From positions 1-64,000 of the forward strand of contig JAFUEB010000003.1 of the NCBI GenBank assembly GCA_017464135.1: a DNA stretch of 64,000 nucleotides. The letters run 5' to 3'. Within the stretch, counting starts at the first letter, position 1. Each line of letters starts with the position of its first letter. This document shows, piece by piece, positions 31,742-41,550 of the stretch. Made by a program: the position numbers and the translations under genes. The DNA is from Candidatus Saccharimonadota bacterium. Its GTDB lineage: Bacteria > Patescibacteriota > Saccharimonadia > Saccharimonadales > Saccharimonadaceae. The notes below the pieces were generated by a model. The model was given only the letters and a program-made list of their open reading frames with translations. It was not told the DNA's origin and ran no database searches.

Positions 31742-33916
31742 ATGGATATTATAAATCCTAATGGTAAGAAAACCATGCAGGTTTCCACTGATTGGTTGGG
31801 CCGAAAATTGACGCTTGAAGTTAACCGCGTCGGCTTTCGCACGACTTCTTCAGTGCTCGTGACCTATGGTGATACCGTGGTGCTCGGCTCGGTAGTAGTC
31901 GGGACAAAGCCGGTAGTGCAAGATTTCTTCCCACTATCAATTGATTACGAAGAGAAATATTATGCTGCTGGTAAAATCTCGGGTTCAAAGTTTATTAAGC
32001 GCGAAGGTAAACCAGCCGATGAAGCAATTCTCGTTGGTCGTTTAATTGACCGCCCAATTCGTCCACTATTTCCAAAAGGTTATCGTCAGGAAGTGCAGGT
32101 GGTTTGTACAGTGCTTTCGATGGATCCAGCCTTCCGCCCGGACTGTGTTGCAATGGTTGCGGCTTCCGCGGCACTTATGAACGCTGGTGTGCCATTTGAC
32201 GGTCCAGTGGCTGGTATCCGTATTGGTCGAATTGGCGGTGAATTTAAGGGTTTCTTAAGCGCTGAAGAGCGTGAACAATCGCCACTTGATCTTGTGGTGG
32301 CCTGTAAAGACGGTAAAGTGATGATGGTAGAAGCTGGTGCTAAAGAAGTACCAGAGGACACTATTATCGAAGCGATGCATTGGGCAGTAAAGAATGTTCA
32401 ACCAGCACTTGACCTTCAACGTGAACTCGCCGAAAAGGTAGCAGCGAAAGAACAAGAATATGAACTCGTCCTTCCAGACGAAGCTATTCTAAAAGAGGTT
32501 GAGGACTGGACCAAGGGTAAATTTGGCAGCAAAGTTCGTGGCAACGTGATGGAGCGTGCCCAAATCCTTGATGATATTAAATATGCGATGCATGATGAGT
32601 TCGCACTTTCAAAGGGCCAAGGTGAAACTGACAATGAGAAAGTTGAATGGTATGACGAAAATCTACGTGATGTTTATGATCAGGCGTTTGAGCTTGCCGT
32701 TCATAAGGAAGTACGTCGTAGTATCGTCGAAGAAGGTGTCCGTCCGGATGGTCGTAAATTAAATGAAGTACGTCCACTTTCATCACAGGTTGGTATTTTG
32801 CCAAGAGTTCATGGTTCATCACTTTTTACGCGTGGTGTGACACAGGCGATGAATATCGTGACACTCGCGCCACTTTCGTATGCGCAAGATGTGGATACGA
32901 TGGAAGTGACGGAAGGTAAGCGTCGCTACATGCATCATTATAATGCACCTTCATATACGGTAGGTGAGCCAGGCAGAATCGGTTCGCCAGGACGTCGTGA
33001 GATTGGCCACGGTTATCTTGCTGAGAGAGCATTGCTTCCAGTACTTCCTTCCGAAGAAGATTTTCCATATGCGATTCGTTCCGTGACTGAAATCATGTCC
33101 CAAAACGGTTCGACTTCAATGGCGGCAACTTGTTCTTCATGTATGGCCCTCATGGATGCTGGCGTACCACTCAAGCGTCCAGTTTCTGGTGTGGCAATGG
33201 GTCTCATGGTAGATGTACCAAAAGGCCAGCCAATCGAAGCTTCCGATATCGACAAGGCCTATGTCTTAACCGATCTGATGGATGCAGAAGACTTTGCTGG
33301 TGATATGGACTTTAAGGTGACTGGTACGACTGAAGGTATTACGGCGCTTCAAATGGACATGAAAGTTCATGGTCTTCCAGTTGAAATCATGGAGAAAGCT
33401 ATCAAGCAATCGCACGAAGGTAGAATGTTTATCTTGAAGCATATTCTCGAAGTGATTCCAGAACCAAGAAAAGAGATTTCAAAGTATGCTCCACGCATCG
33501 AGAAGCTCATGATTAATCCTGATAAAATCGGTGCTGTGATTGGTAAGGGCGGCGAGACTATCAATAAGATCACTGCCGAAACCGGTGCAGAAGTAAATAT
33601 TGAAGATTCTGGTCTCGTCACGGTTTCTGGTACGGACCCAGAAAAAATCAAGAAAGCACTGGATTGGATTCGCGGATTAACCGAAGAACCAGAAGTTGGC
33701 AAGATTTATGAAGGTACAGTCGTTTCGATCAAAGATTTCGGTGCATTTGTAAACATCATGCCAGGCATTGATGGCATGCTCCACATTTCACAAATTACCG
33801 ACAAGAAGCGTCTAAATAAAGTAACTGAGGTTCTACACGAAGGTGATGTCATTAAGGTTCGTTTGATTGCCATCGATGACAAGGGTAGACTCAGCCTCAC
33901 GATGATTGGTCTCTAA
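31742..33916 (+). CDS. pnp: Polyribonucleotide nucleotidyltransferase (PNPase)
   Basis: This phosphorolytic 3'-5' exoribonuclease of 724 aa has two RNase PH domains. The first holds the F-F-P-L-S-I-D-Y and [12 protein letters not shown] motifs; the second holds R-P-D-G-R, F-T-R-G-V-T-Q, G-S-T-S-M-A and D-A-G-V-P-L. A KH domain ([11 protein letters not shown] at about 600) and an S1 domain ([13 protein letters not shown]) complete the usual order. The stop TAA overlaps the lepA ATG by one base, so pnp and the lepA 5' fragment are translationally coupled. Codon use is biased, indicating high expression. Confidence 0.96.
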   Translation: MDIINPNGKKTMQVSTDWLGRKLTLEVNRVGFRTTSSVLVTYGDTVVLGSVVVGTKPVVQDFFPLSIDYEEKYYAAGKISGSKFIKREGKPADEAILVGRLIDRPIRPLFPKGYRQEVQVVCTVLSMDPAFRPDCVAMVAASAALMNAGVPFDGPVAGIRIGRIGGEFKGFLSAEEREQSPLDLVVACKDGKVMMVEAGAKEVPEDTIIEAMHWAVKNVQPALDLQRELAEKVAAKEQEYELVLPDEAILKEVEDWTKGKFGSKVRGNVMERAQILDDIKYAMHDEFALSKGQGETDNEKVEWYDENLRDVYDQAFELAVHKEVRRSIVEEGVRPDGRKLNEVRPLSSQVGILPRVHGSSLFTRGVTQAMNIVTLAPLSYAQDVDTMEVTEGKRRYMHHYNAPSYTVGEPGRIGSPGRREIGHGYLAERALLPVLPSEEDFPYAIRSVTEIMSQNGSTSMAATCSSCMALMDAGVPLKRPVSGVAMGLMVDVPKGQPIEASDIDKAYVLTDLMDAEDFAGDMDFKVTGTTEGITALQMDMKVHGLPVEIMEKAIKQSHEGRMFILKHILEVIPEPRKEISKYAPRIEKLMINPDKIGAVIGKGGETINKITAETGAEVNIEDSGLVTVSGTDPEKIKKALDWIRGLTEEPEVGKIYEGTVVSIKDFGAFVNIMPGIDGMLHISQITDKKRLNKVTEVLHEGDVIKVRLIAIDDKGRLSLTMIGL

Positions 33917-34464
33917 TGGATAAAATACGAAATTTCTGCATCATTGCGCACATCGACCACGGTAAATCTACCTTGGCCGACCGCATGATGGAGTTAACCG
34001 GAACGGTTGAGAAGCGCGAGATGAAATCGCAGCTACTCGACTCGATGGAGCTTGAGCGTGAAAAGGGGATTACAATCAAGCTCACTCCGGTGACGATGAA
34101 GTGGAAGGGCTATACATTAAATCTGATCGATACGCCGGGCCACGTAGATTTTTCGTATGAAGTTTCCAGAAGTTTGCAAGCAGTGGAATCGGCGATTCTG
34201 GTCGTAGATGCGACGCAGGGAATTCAAGCCCAGACACTTGCGAATGTCTATCTTGCGATTGAACAAGACCTTACGATTATTCCAGTGATTAATAAAGTAG
34301 ATTTACCAGCAGCCGAAGTTGAAAAAACGGCTGCGCAAATTATGAACCTACTCGGTTGCAAGCGCGAAGACATTATTGGCGTTTCTGCTAAAACTGGCAT
34401 GAATGTCGAAAAAGTACTCGACGAAATCATTGAAAAAGGCCCAGCGCCAAGAACTGTAGCCTAA
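33916..34464 (+). CDS. lepA: LepA/EF-4 N-terminal fragment: complete GTPase domain only
   Basis: The 182 residues are the G domain of elongation factor 4: G1 [10 protein letters not shown]2 within K-G-I-T-I-K, G3 D-T-P-G-H-V-D-F, G4 N-K-V-D-L and G5-like V-S-A-K-T-G. The sequence ends at G-P-A-P-R-T-V-A, just where intact LepA passes into domain II. All GTPase motifs are intact, so this is not a decayed pseudogene. It is coupled to pnp through TAATG. The remaining domains are encoded 712 bp downstream after an inserted phosphatase gene. Confidence 0.88.
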   Translation: MDKIRNFCIIAHIDHGKSTLADRMMELTGTVEKREMKSQLLDSMELEREKGITIKLTPVTMKWKGYTLNLIDTPGHVDFSYEVSRSLQAVESAILVVDATQGIQAQTLANVYLAIEQDLTIIPVINKVDLPAAEVEKTAAQIMNLLGCKREDIIGVSAKTGMNVEKVLDEIIEKGPAPRTVA

Positions 34465-34465
34465 T

Positions 34466-34494
34466 TTGACAGATATAGATAATAGTATTATAAT
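34466..34494 (+). promoter_or_regulatory. Promoter of the phosphatase inserted in lepA
   Basis: TTGACA (34466-34471), 17 bp, TATAAT (34489-34494). The -35 box begins one base after the stop codon of the lepA 5' fragment. A short AGAA/TTCT hairpin with T run precedes the GAGGAGG ribosome site. Confidence 0.82.
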
Positions 34495-34548
34495 ATTATT
34501 ATTCTGTTTGGGGGCGATAGAAAGTTCTTTTTGAGAGGAGGACGGATA

Positions 34549-35115
34549 ATGTCTGTAAAAGTGTTTTTTATGCGGCACGGTCAGTCGGTGGCTAACCTCA
34601 AGAATTATTTTTATAATGACGAGGATGCTCCGCTGACTCCGCTTGGTTGTGAGCAAGCCAGAGAGGCTGGAAGAAAACTGAAAGAGTCCGGAATCAAGTT
34701 CGACGCTATTTACTGTTCAACTTATGAGAGAGCAAGAGAAACTTGCCGATTGGTGCTTAAAGAAATGGGCATCGACGAGAAATCCGTAATCATTGATAAA
34801 CGGATTGAAGAACGTAAATTTGACGGACTGATTGGAAAGACTGCTTCAGACGAGCATTACCGAGAACTTTTCCGGTATGATTCTGGCCGTTCGGAAGAAG
34901 ATGGAGTGGAAACACTCCCGGCGCTCGAAGAACGAGCCAAAGACTTTATCGACATGCTGAAGGAAAAACATGATGGCGAAAAGGTACTGATCTTTTCGCA
35001 CGGATGTTTTGGCATGGCCTTTTATGTGGTACTAAAAGGACGTCCTAAGTCCGGTAGCTATCACGATGATCTGCATTTACTGAAAAACTGCGAAGTTTAC
35101 GAAACAATTATCTAA
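34549..35115 (+). CDS. Histidine phosphatase (phosphoglycerate-mutase-like) inserted within lepA
   Basis: The catalytic R-H-G-Q-S is at about residues 9-13. The family's second Arg lies in Y-E-R-A-R-E-T, the acidic residue in E-E-R-K-F-D-G, and the second His in I-F-S-H-G-C-F-G. At 188 aa it fits branch-1 acid phosphatase or cofactor-dependent mutase relatives; substrate unknown. The ATG at 34549 lies 7 nt from GAGGAGG. The gene carries its own strong promoter and probable terminator and lies between the two halves of lepA. It matches the other single-gene accessory units in design, so it may have arrived by insertion. Confidence 0.88.
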   Translation: MSVKVFFMRHGQSVANLKNYFYNDEDAPLTPLGCEQAREAGRKLKESGIKFDAIYCSTYERARETCRLVLKEMGIDEKSVIIDKRIEERKFDGLIGKTASDEHYRELFRYDSGRSEEDGVETLPALEERAKDFIDMLKEKHDGEKVLIFSHGCFGMAFYVVLKGRPKSGSYHDDLHLLKNCEVYETII

Positions 35116-35126
35116 TCCTCTAAACA

Positions 35127-35159
35127 GAAGGGCCGAGCCATAGCGCTAGGCCTATTTTT
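35127..35159 (+). terminator. Probable weak terminator of the phosphatase gene
   Basis: GGCC-GAGC and GC-GC-TA-GGCC arms followed by TATTTTTGT form an imperfect stem with T run. Confidence 0.5.
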
Positions 35160-35176
35160 GTGTTATAATATTTTTT

Positions 35177-36400
35177 ATGGAAACAAGAGCACTCATTTTT
35201 GACTCTTACTTTGACGATTATCGTGGCGTAGTGCTATATGTCCGAATTTTTGAAGGCGAAATTCCGAAAAATGCGGAAATCTTGATGATGGCAGCGGGCA
35301 CGAAAGGTCTGGCGCTGGAAGTTGGGATTTTGACGCCAAAAATGACTCCACGCGAGAAATTATCGAATGGCGAAATTGGTTATATTGTGACGAACCTCAA
35401 AACGACGCGTGAGGCAAAAGTGGGTGATACGGTAACATTAGCTAAGGTGCCAGCAACTAAACCGTTACCTGGTTATAAAAATGTTTTGCCATTTGTATAT
35501 GCGGGATTCTTCCCGGTTTCAAATGACCAGTATAAGGATTTGAAAGAAGCAATTGAAAAATTATCACTTTCGGATTCGGCTTTAAGGTATGAGCCGGAGA
35601 ATTCGCCAGTTTTAGGATTTGGCCTTCGCATTGGTTTCCTAGGACTCCTTCATATGGATATTATTAAAGAAAGGCTAGAGCGCGAGTTTAATCTTGATTT
35701 AATTGTGACGAATCCGTCAACGAATTATGAAGTAGTGCTAAATAATGGTGAACTCATTGAAATCAAGTCGGCAGCAGATTTGCCGGACCAATCGGAAATT
35801 AAAGAAATCCGTGAACCGTGGGTAAAAGGTGAAATTATCGTTCCTTCAAACATGATTGGAAATGTGCTCAATCTCATTAATGAAAAACGTGGACATCAAA
35901 CGAATTTGTCTTATATTGAAGAACGCGCCGTGATTGATTTTGAAGCGCCGATGGCGAATCTCCTCACCGATTTTTATGACCAGCTAAAATCGGCGACATC
36001 CGGCTACGCATCGTTTAACTATGAATTAAATGGATATCGGGCTGAGGATTTGGTGAGAGTGGATTTTCTTGTTGCAGGAAATAAAATGGATGCACTTTCG
36101 GTGATGGCACACAGGAGTGAAGCGGACGGGATCGGTAGAGAAGTGACGAAAAAATTAAAAGAAGTAATCCCAAGACAGAATTTTGAGGTGGCACTCCAGG
36201 CGGCGATTGGTGCGAGAATTATTGCGCGCGAAACAATTGGTGCATATCGCAAGGATGTGACGGTTAAGATTCACACGGGTGACCGCGATCGTAAGGCCAA
36301 ACTCCTCGAAAAACAGAAACGTGGTAAGGCCAGAATGAAACGTTTTGGAAAAATCGATATCCCATCCGAAGCATTTACTGTGATGTTGAAACGAAATTAG
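35177..36400 (+). CDS. lepA: LepA/EF-4 C-terminal fragment: domains II, III, V and CTD
   Basis: The 407 residues begin at E-T-R-A-L-I-F-D-S-Y-F-D-D-Y-R-G-V, the first strand of LepA domain II. They continue through E-N-S-P-V-L-G-F-G-L-R-I-G-F-L-G-L-L-H-M-D-I (domain III), E-P-W-V-K-G-E-I-I-V-P (domain V), and the LepA-specific CTD ending in K-R-G-K-A-R-M-K-R-F-G and I-P-S-E-A-F. Nothing essential is missing. The gene has its own start: TATAAT with extended TG (35164-35169) ends 7 nt before the ATG, a leaderless unit. The two parts together equal one full LepA, which suggests a two-chain factor. Confidence 0.9.
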   Translation: METRALIFDSYFDDYRGVVLYVRIFEGEIPKNAEILMMAAGTKGLALEVGILTPKMTPREKLSNGEIGYIVTNLKTTREAKVGDTVTLAKVPATKPLPGYKNVLPFVYAGFFPVSNDQYKDLKEAIEKLSLSDSALRYEPENSPVLGFGLRIGFLGLLHMDIIKERLEREFNLDLIVTNPSTNYEVVLNNGELIEIKSAADLPDQSEIKEIREPWVKGEIIVPSNMIGNVLNLINEKRGHQTNLSYIEERAVIDFEAPMANLLTDFYDQLKSATSGYASFNYELNGYRAEDLVRVDFLVAGNKMDALSVMAHRSEADGIGREVTKKLKEVIPRQNFEVALQAAIGARIIARETIGAYRKDVTVKIHTGDRDRKAKLLEKQKRGKARMKRFGKIDIPSEAFTVMLKRN

Positions 36401-36456
36401 TTGACATTTTCTTTTTTGTAGTTTATGATTTAAGCATAAAGGTCATAAATACAAAC

Positions 36457-39400
36457 ATGAAAAGATTTTTTAAGGGCTTTCGTGTGAATCATTTCAAAAA
36501 GTATGCCTTTTTGACGACAAGCATTTTGGTGCTGGCGTTTTTTGGTTGGTTCGCAGTTGACCGATTCAACAGTAGTACCAACGATGTGAATGCGGTGAAC
36601 GGCGTAATCAATCCGCCTTACCAGGAACATCAGAATTTGAGAGTTTTAGTAGTTGAGATTAACCCGCATCTTAATTCAATTAATGGCTCGCCAAAAGCAA
36701 TGGAATTATTATTTGGCGAAGGAATTCAGGAAACAGTAGTTGAGGAACAGGCGAATGATATTATGGAATCTTCGCATGGCTATATTAATCAGGTAAATAC
36801 AACCTGGATTTATGTTGACGACTTTCCGCACTATACGGTGAATTTTGAGAGACCAGATGGAACGACCGCTAATCAATTTGATGAAGAAAACTTCCTCGCA
36901 GCGGCGGATGATGGTAATGGGAACTATTCTTGGTGGAATATGTATTATGGCGGTTGGTTTGATGGTGCGACGATTCAGGATTATACATTTGACTATGAAT
37001 GGCTAATTGAGACGGCAGATTTGGTGGAAAGAAAAAATAGCGGAAACTTTGATCAGGTTTGGGTGGTAGCAGCTGATCCAACGAAGACCTTTGAGACGAT
37101 GATGGTGGGTAGGAATGCCTACTGGATTAATGGTACGCCGATTACGAAGGACTGCGACAACTTTATGATTGTTTCAGTCAGCATGTCACGCCGTGATGCG
37201 CAGTTCCACGCTTTGATGCATTCACAAGAAAACATTATGAAGAATGTTTACGGACAGGGATATGATCCATACGCAGAAAACTCAATTAGCATTTCAACGA
37301 CAGACGATTATTTGAATTTGAACCCGTGGGAAAGATTTGTATTAAATGATTATGCTAACTCGGGCACAATTAATGGTATTGGTACGGTACACCATCCATT
37401 TAACGCGTCGAGTGGATACAATTATAATAACGAAAATGCGGTGAGGACGACTTATTCGGATTGGTTAAACCATGATGTCGAGAGTCAGACTGGTGAGGAT
37501 ACCTTGGAAAACTATTTGCTGTGGATGGATGAACCATACGCAGTGGATGGTTTTAATGTTAGCAGTAAAGAGGATAGATTTTACACGAGATTCTGGTCTT
37601 ACATGATGCCACACGACAGTGGCTATACGAGCGACGGATATCTTAAAAACTGGTGGAAGTATTTCTATTCAATGGATTATGTGACTGGCATTTCTTCGAC
37701 GAGAACTAATATCGTGGCGGGGATTAATGATGCGCTTGATCTAGGCTATACGCTTTCATATCGTTCTGGTGCTAGTGTGAGTGGAACGCTCACAACGGCG
37801 GATTCCAATGTGGTGATTGATGACGAAACAGTCGTGAAATATCGTAGTGGTGCAATTAGAGCGGTTGGTTACGGTACGACCACCGTGGAATATTATATGG
37901 ATGGCCAGAGTATTGAATATACTGTGACGGTGCTTCCAACTTATTATCTCGGTTTTGAAACCTATGGTGGTGATGAAGTGGTTACGCAAACTTGCCAGCC
38001 AGTCAACCAAAACCAGGGCTGTACAGTAATGATTCCAGCAACGGCGCCAACTAAAGCGGGCTACGATTTCTTTGGTTATGCAGAACAATCTGGTTCGACT
38101 GTGGTTGCCTATGAACCGGGTGATGAATATACATTTTCGACCGATACGGTGAGTAAAATGCTTTATGCAATTTTCATCGATAATGCGATGACTTGGACGG
38201 GCGATTCAATCTATACAAAGGGATCTGGCGATTCATTAATTGCGAGCATGAATTATAGTCGCAACATTTTTGAAAGAGCACTCGTGGACGATGTTGAACT
38301 TTCGCTTTCGGAATACTCGATCGATGACAATCAAACGATTGTCACACTTGATAATGAATACCTCGATTCACTTGAAGTTGGTGACCATACTTTGACACTT
38401 GAATTTAGTGGTGATCATAGTCAGAGTGGAACGTTTACGGTGGCGGAATCGTATCTGCAGGTTTATACTTTAAGCTTTGGCGATAACGTGGTAGAAGCGC
38501 AGACTTGCCAATCGTCGGATCCGGTCTCGGCATGTTCTGTGACGATTCCGATGGCGGCGCCAACTAAGGCTGGCAATGATTTCTTTGGTTACGCAGAAAC
38601 GCCGGGCCTAACGACAGCTGCTTATCAGCCAGGTGATACTTATTCATTTACAATTAGTAGTACGACAAAGACTTTGTATGCAATCTTTATTGATAACTCA
38701 ATGACTTGGACGGGAGATAATCATTACGACAAAAGTGGTAGCGATAGCCTAGTGGTGAGTATGAATTTCGCGCGCGATATTTTCGAAAGAGCTTTGGTTG
38801 ATGGTAATCAGCTGACAAGTTCGGAGTATTCGATTGCAGCGAATCAAGTGGTAGTAACGCTTAATAATAATTATCTAGATTCATTAAGCGAAGGTGAACA
38901 TACTTTGATGCTTCAATTCACGGGCAATCATAGTAAGAGTGGTACTTTCATCGTGGAGAATTCATACAGCCAGACTTATACGCTGAGATTTTACAACGAT
39001 GTGAAACCAGTACAAACTTGCGAATCGACGGACCCAAGCCTTGCCTGCTTTGTAACGATTCCAGCAGTGGCGCCGACCCAGTCTGGTAGCTATTTCTTTG
39101 GTTATACGCGCGATAATAGTTCTGATATTGCCTCATCAATGCCGGGTAGTACATTTACTTTCACGCTTAATGAAACTGAAGTGATGCTTTATCCGATTTT
39201 CAGAGACGGAGCGATGAATTGGCAAACCTCGAATTCATTTAGAAAAGATGAGACTGGCGTGATTTCGGTGCGGATTAATTTCCCACGCATGAATTTGGCG
39301 CAAGTGTCAGTAGACGGCACGGCGATTACTTCTAGTAGTTATACGGTGACGAGCGGAAGTACGATTATTTCATTAAAGAATGCATACCTTAAGAGTCTTT

Positions 39401-39765
39401 CGGCTGGCGAACATACATTAAGGGCAGTTTATGATAATAGTGCATCGGCTGAAACGACCTTTACGATTACGGAAGCACCAGTGGACCCAGACCCTCCGGT
39501 AGATCCAGACCCACCGGTTGACCCGGACCCAGATCCTCCGGTAGATCCAGACCCAGTTGATCCAGATCCAGTAGACCCAGATCCACAACCGGGCGACGAT
39601 GATGACGATGAAGAAGAAATTCCAGTACCAAATACTGGTAGCTACACGAGCGATGGCGGAAGTGTAGTGATTGTGACGAGCTCACTAACGGGTGTTATCA
39701 TCAGTGCGATTGGAATAATTATCTATTTTGGAAAACGTAAGAAATATTTTAAAGAAAGGTTTTAA
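36457..39765 (+). CDS. Giant wall-anchored protein with InlB-type repeats, 1102 aa
   Basis: A signal or anchor helix (about residues 17-37) leads to a large unrecognised N-terminal domain (about 60-430) rich in W, Y and N, with H-A-L-M-H-S-Q-E-N. A Big-like segment follows (about 430-490). Three similar repeats of roughly 165 residues come next, each with T-C-Q or T-C-E, D-F-F-G-Y-A or its variant, an M-T-W-T-G-D-type strand and L-D-S-L-x-x-G-E-H-T-L. A V-D-P-D-P-P repeat spacer and acidic stretch precede V-P-N-T-G, a membrane helix and G-K-R-K-K. It is probably sortase-anchored. The promoter is TTGACA, 17 bp, TATGAT. Confidence 0.78.
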   Translation: MKRFFKGFRVNHFKKYAFLTTSILVLAFFGWFAVDRFNSSTNDVNAVNGVINPPYQEHQNLRVLVVEINPHLNSINGSPKAMELLFGEGIQETVVEEQANDIMESSHGYINQVNTTWIYVDDFPHYTVNFERPDGTTANQFDEENFLAAADDGNGNYSWWNMYYGGWFDGATIQDYTFDYEWLIETADLVERKNSGNFDQVWVVAADPTKTFETMMVGRNAYWINGTPITKDCDNFMIVSVSMSRRDAQFHALMHSQENIMKNVYGQGYDPYAENSISISTTDDYLNLNPWERFVLNDYANSGTINGIGTVHHPFNASSGYNYNNENAVRTTYSDWLNHDVESQTGEDTLENYLLWMDEPYAVDGFNVSSKEDRFYTRFWSYMMPHDSGYTSDGYLKNWWKYFYSMDYVTGISSTRTNIVAGINDALDLGYTLSYRSGASVSGTLTTADSNVVIDDETVVKYRSGAIRAVGYGTTTVEYYMDGQSIEYTVTVLPTYYLGFETYGGDEVVTQTCQPVNQNQGCTVMIPATAPTKAGYDFFGYAEQSGSTVVAYEPGDEYTFSTDTVSKMLYAIFIDNAMTWTGDSIYTKGSGDSLIASMNYSRNIFERALVDDVELSLSEYSIDDNQTIVTLDNEYLDSLEVGDHTLTLEFSGDHSQSGTFTVAESYLQVYTLSFGDNVVEAQTCQSSDPVSACSVTIPMAAPTKAGNDFFGYAETPGLTTAAYQPGDTYSFTISSTTKTLYAIFIDNSMTWTGDNHYDKSGSDSLVVSMNFARDIFERALVDGNQLTSSEYSIAANQVVVTLNNNYLDSLSEGEHTLMLQFTGNHSKSGTFIVENSYSQTYTLRFYNDVKPVQTCESTDPSLACFVTIPAVAPTQSGSYFFGYTRDNSSDIASSMPGSTFTFTLNETEVMLYPIFRDGAMNWQTSNSFRKDETGVISVRINFPRMNLAQVSVDGTAITSSSYTVTSGSTIISLKNAYLKSLSAGEHTLRAVYDNSASAETTFTITEAPVDPDPPVDPDPPVDPDPDPPVDPDPVDPDPVDPDPQPGDDDDDEEEIPVPNTGSYTSDGGSVVIVTSSLTGVIISAIGIIIYFGKRKKYFKERF

Positions 39766-39773
39766 GGAGGGAT

Positions 39774-40634
39774 ATGCAACCTGAAGAAATAATGATGCGC
39801 GGTTACAGTGGGCCGAAGAAAGAAGGAAATAAGTTCGGTCTAGTGATTGCGATGGGGGTCTTACTATTCATTGCGGCGATTGCTGGCGTAGTTTTCGGCG
39901 TCTACGAAATGATGGCGAGAAATAGTGAAGTAGAAGAAGCGAAAGCGGAATGTGCGAAAGCGGTGGAGGCGGCGAAGGGTACCGGCTGTACTGACACGAA
40001 GGAAGTGAAGACGATTTCAAAAGAAGTGGCAAGGTCTCTCATTAAGCCATACATCGGAACATTTAATTATTTAAATTCAGTATTTGAATTTGGGCTAACG
40101 GATGAAGCAAAAGTTGAGATTGCTTATCAAAATGTACGTCCGTCTAATATTACGACGTCGGAATCTAATGGTGTGATTACTTATACAGTTTCTTATTCTG
40201 GGTTAAATGAAGTATATAAAAGGCTGTTTAAGTTAAGCACTAGTATGCCAAAGCAAAATTATTCGGTTTCGCATGGCGATAGTTTTGAGTATGTTGAAAG
40301 TGGTAATAGTTTTAAGGTGACGCCATTTAATGGTGGTGGCGCAGGATCAGGCATGTTTACAGTAGTGAAAAGTGCTGATTATACGGATGATGGTTTAGTG
40401 GTTGAAGTTTATCATGATGTGCTGCCGACTTGTGAGGTAGCGGCCGAGGATAAGGATGAGGAAAAGGAAGAAAAGTATTGTATTGAAGTATCGGGAAGTG
40501 GAATTGCCGAATCGATGGATGAATATAATGTAAAGACCTTGATTGAGAAGTTTACTGACGATGTGCCAGTTTATAAAATGAATTTCGCGTTCTTTGATGG
40601 ACATTTGGTGCTTAGTAGCGTAAGTAAGGTTTAG
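39774..40634 (+). CDS. Membrane-anchored hypothetical protein, 286 aa
   Basis: The protein has a basic cytoplasmic start, one membrane helix (about residues 23-46) and an exported part with a short coiled-coil-like A/E/K segment (about 50-70). The remainder alternates strands. Cys pairs (C-A-K..C-T-D and C-E-V..Y-C-I-E) could form disulfides. No family is recognised. It follows the giant wall protein by 8 bp with AAGGAGG and is probably co-transcribed with it. Confidence 0.62.
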   Translation: MQPEEIMMRGYSGPKKEGNKFGLVIAMGVLLFIAAIAGVVFGVYEMMARNSEVEEAKAECAKAVEAAKGTGCTDTKEVKTISKEVARSLIKPYIGTFNYLNSVFEFGLTDEAKVEIAYQNVRPSNITTSESNGVITYTVSYSGLNEVYKRLFKLSTSMPKQNYSVSHGDSFEYVESGNSFKVTPFNGGGAGSGMFTVVKSADYTDDGLVVEVYHDVLPTCEVAAEDKDEEKEEKYCIEVSGSGIAESMDEYNVKTLIEKFTDDVPVYKMNFAFFDGHLVLSSVSKV

Positions 40635-40654
40635 ATTCGTGCTATAATTTAGAT

Positions 40655-41149
40655 ATGAAGAAAACAGCAGCAGTGCTAGTTTCGGTGTTGATGTCTTTCG
40701 CGCCAGTTTCGGTGGGAGCGATTTCTGAGTCTAAAAAAGAAGCGATTTCCAAGAATTGCAGTACAACTATTGAGAACTTAAAAGAATTGCAGCACGAAGA
40801 TTCCAAGACAAGGGTTTATCTTGGTAAATACTATGAAGTGTTGCAACTTAGGTTTATTACGCCGTTTAATGTAAGACTAAGTGAAAATACTCTATCGAAT
40901 GATAGTTTTGTGAATAATCAAAATGACTTCAATAAAGGTCGTGAGAATTTCATGATTGATTTTATTGAATACCAGAAGATGCTTGAAAGATTAATTGCGA
41001 CGGATTGTAAGAATCGTCCGGCGGAATTTTATGATGTTTTGGTGAAGACAAGGGAACTTAGAAAAATTGTAGAGTCCGATACGAAGAGTATCTATAAACT
41101 CGCGAATGACCATCTCGATTTAGTGAAAAAGATTGGAGAGAAGTTGTAA
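40655..41149 (+). CDS. Secreted hypothetical protein, 164 aa
   Basis: A clear signal peptide (residues 1-22, ending V-G-A) precedes a helical exported domain rich in K, E, N and L, with two Cys. No family is recognised. TATAAT at 40644-40649 ends 5 nt before the ATG, so it can be transcribed separately as a leaderless mRNA even though it lies just downstream of the previous gene. Its TAA overlaps the next ATG (TAATG), so the next gene is coupled. Confidence 0.65.
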   Translation: MKKTAAVLVSVLMSFAPVSVGAISESKKEAISKNCSTTIENLKELQHEDSKTRVYLGKYYEVLQLRFITPFNVRLSENTLSNDSFVNNQNDFNKGRENFMIDFIEYQKMLERLIATDCKNRPAEFYDVLVKTRELRKIVESDTKSIYKLANDHLDLVKKIGEKL

Positions 41150-41472
41150 TGTCGAGTGGTGGAAGAAAGCTAATTATTCTAGGTATTGCGTCAGCGTTAA
41201 TTGCATTAGTGACGACTGGTATTTCGCTTGCGATTTATCACAATTCTGGTGATATTTATCTTGATCGCTCGAGACCAGGATTTTTGCCGGATGAAGATGA
41301 AAAAGACGATGATGATCCAATTGAAGAATACACTTTTGATAAGTCGGGTGAATTTACCGAAGAAGTTTTGAAGGAATACACGACGAAGTTTGGCGAAGTA
41401 ATGCAGAATATCGAAGAATACGAGAAACCATTTGGTAGCTCGGCTTTATCTGACGAAGCGCTTGGAATATAA
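41149..41472 (+). CDS. Small single-pass membrane protein, 107 aa
   Basis: One N-terminal membrane helix (about residues 8-29) is followed by a very acidic stretch (D-E-D-E-K-D-D-D-D) and a helical tail. No family is recognised. The start overlaps the previous stop by one base, so the pair is coupled and may act together at the cell surface. Confidence 0.62.
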   Translation: MSSGGRKLIILGIASALIALVTTGISLAIYHNSGDIYLDRSRPGFLPDEDEKDDDDPIEEYTFDKSGEFTEEVLKEYTTKFGEVMQNIEEYEKPFGSSALSDEALGI

Positions 41473-41476
41473 AAAA

Positions 41477-41490
41477 ACGGCCTTAGCCGT
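41477..41490 (-). terminator. Terminator of the tRNA-Pro transcript
   Basis: On the minus strand ACGGC-TAAG-GCCGT is followed by seven T. It closes the tRNA-Pro(TGG)-tRNA-Pro(CGG) unit. Confidence 0.75.
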
Positions 41491-41491
41491 A

Positions 41492-41517
41492 TGGTCAGGG
41501 TGATCGGACTTGAACCG
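41492..41517 (-). repeat. 26-bp duplicate of the tRNA-Pro(CGG) 3' end
   Basis: These 26 bases are identical to 41551-41576, the T-arm, acceptor strand and CCA of the adjacent tRNA. The copies are 59 bp apart. The intervening DNA can pair TTGAACCG with CGGTTCAA from the copy. Confidence 0.85.
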
Positions 41518-41550
41518 TTGGCGAAGCCCGGTTCAATGTGTGCACAAAAA

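Noticed and set aside
33916..34464. lepA 5' fragment as a pseudogene
   Set aside because: All GTPase motifs are intact and the fragment ends at a domain border. The missing part is also intact downstream with its own promoter.
39480..39600. GATCCAGACCC-type repeats as a CRISPR or tandem-repeat locus
   Set aside because: They are the D-P-D-P-P wall-spanning linker of the giant anchored protein.
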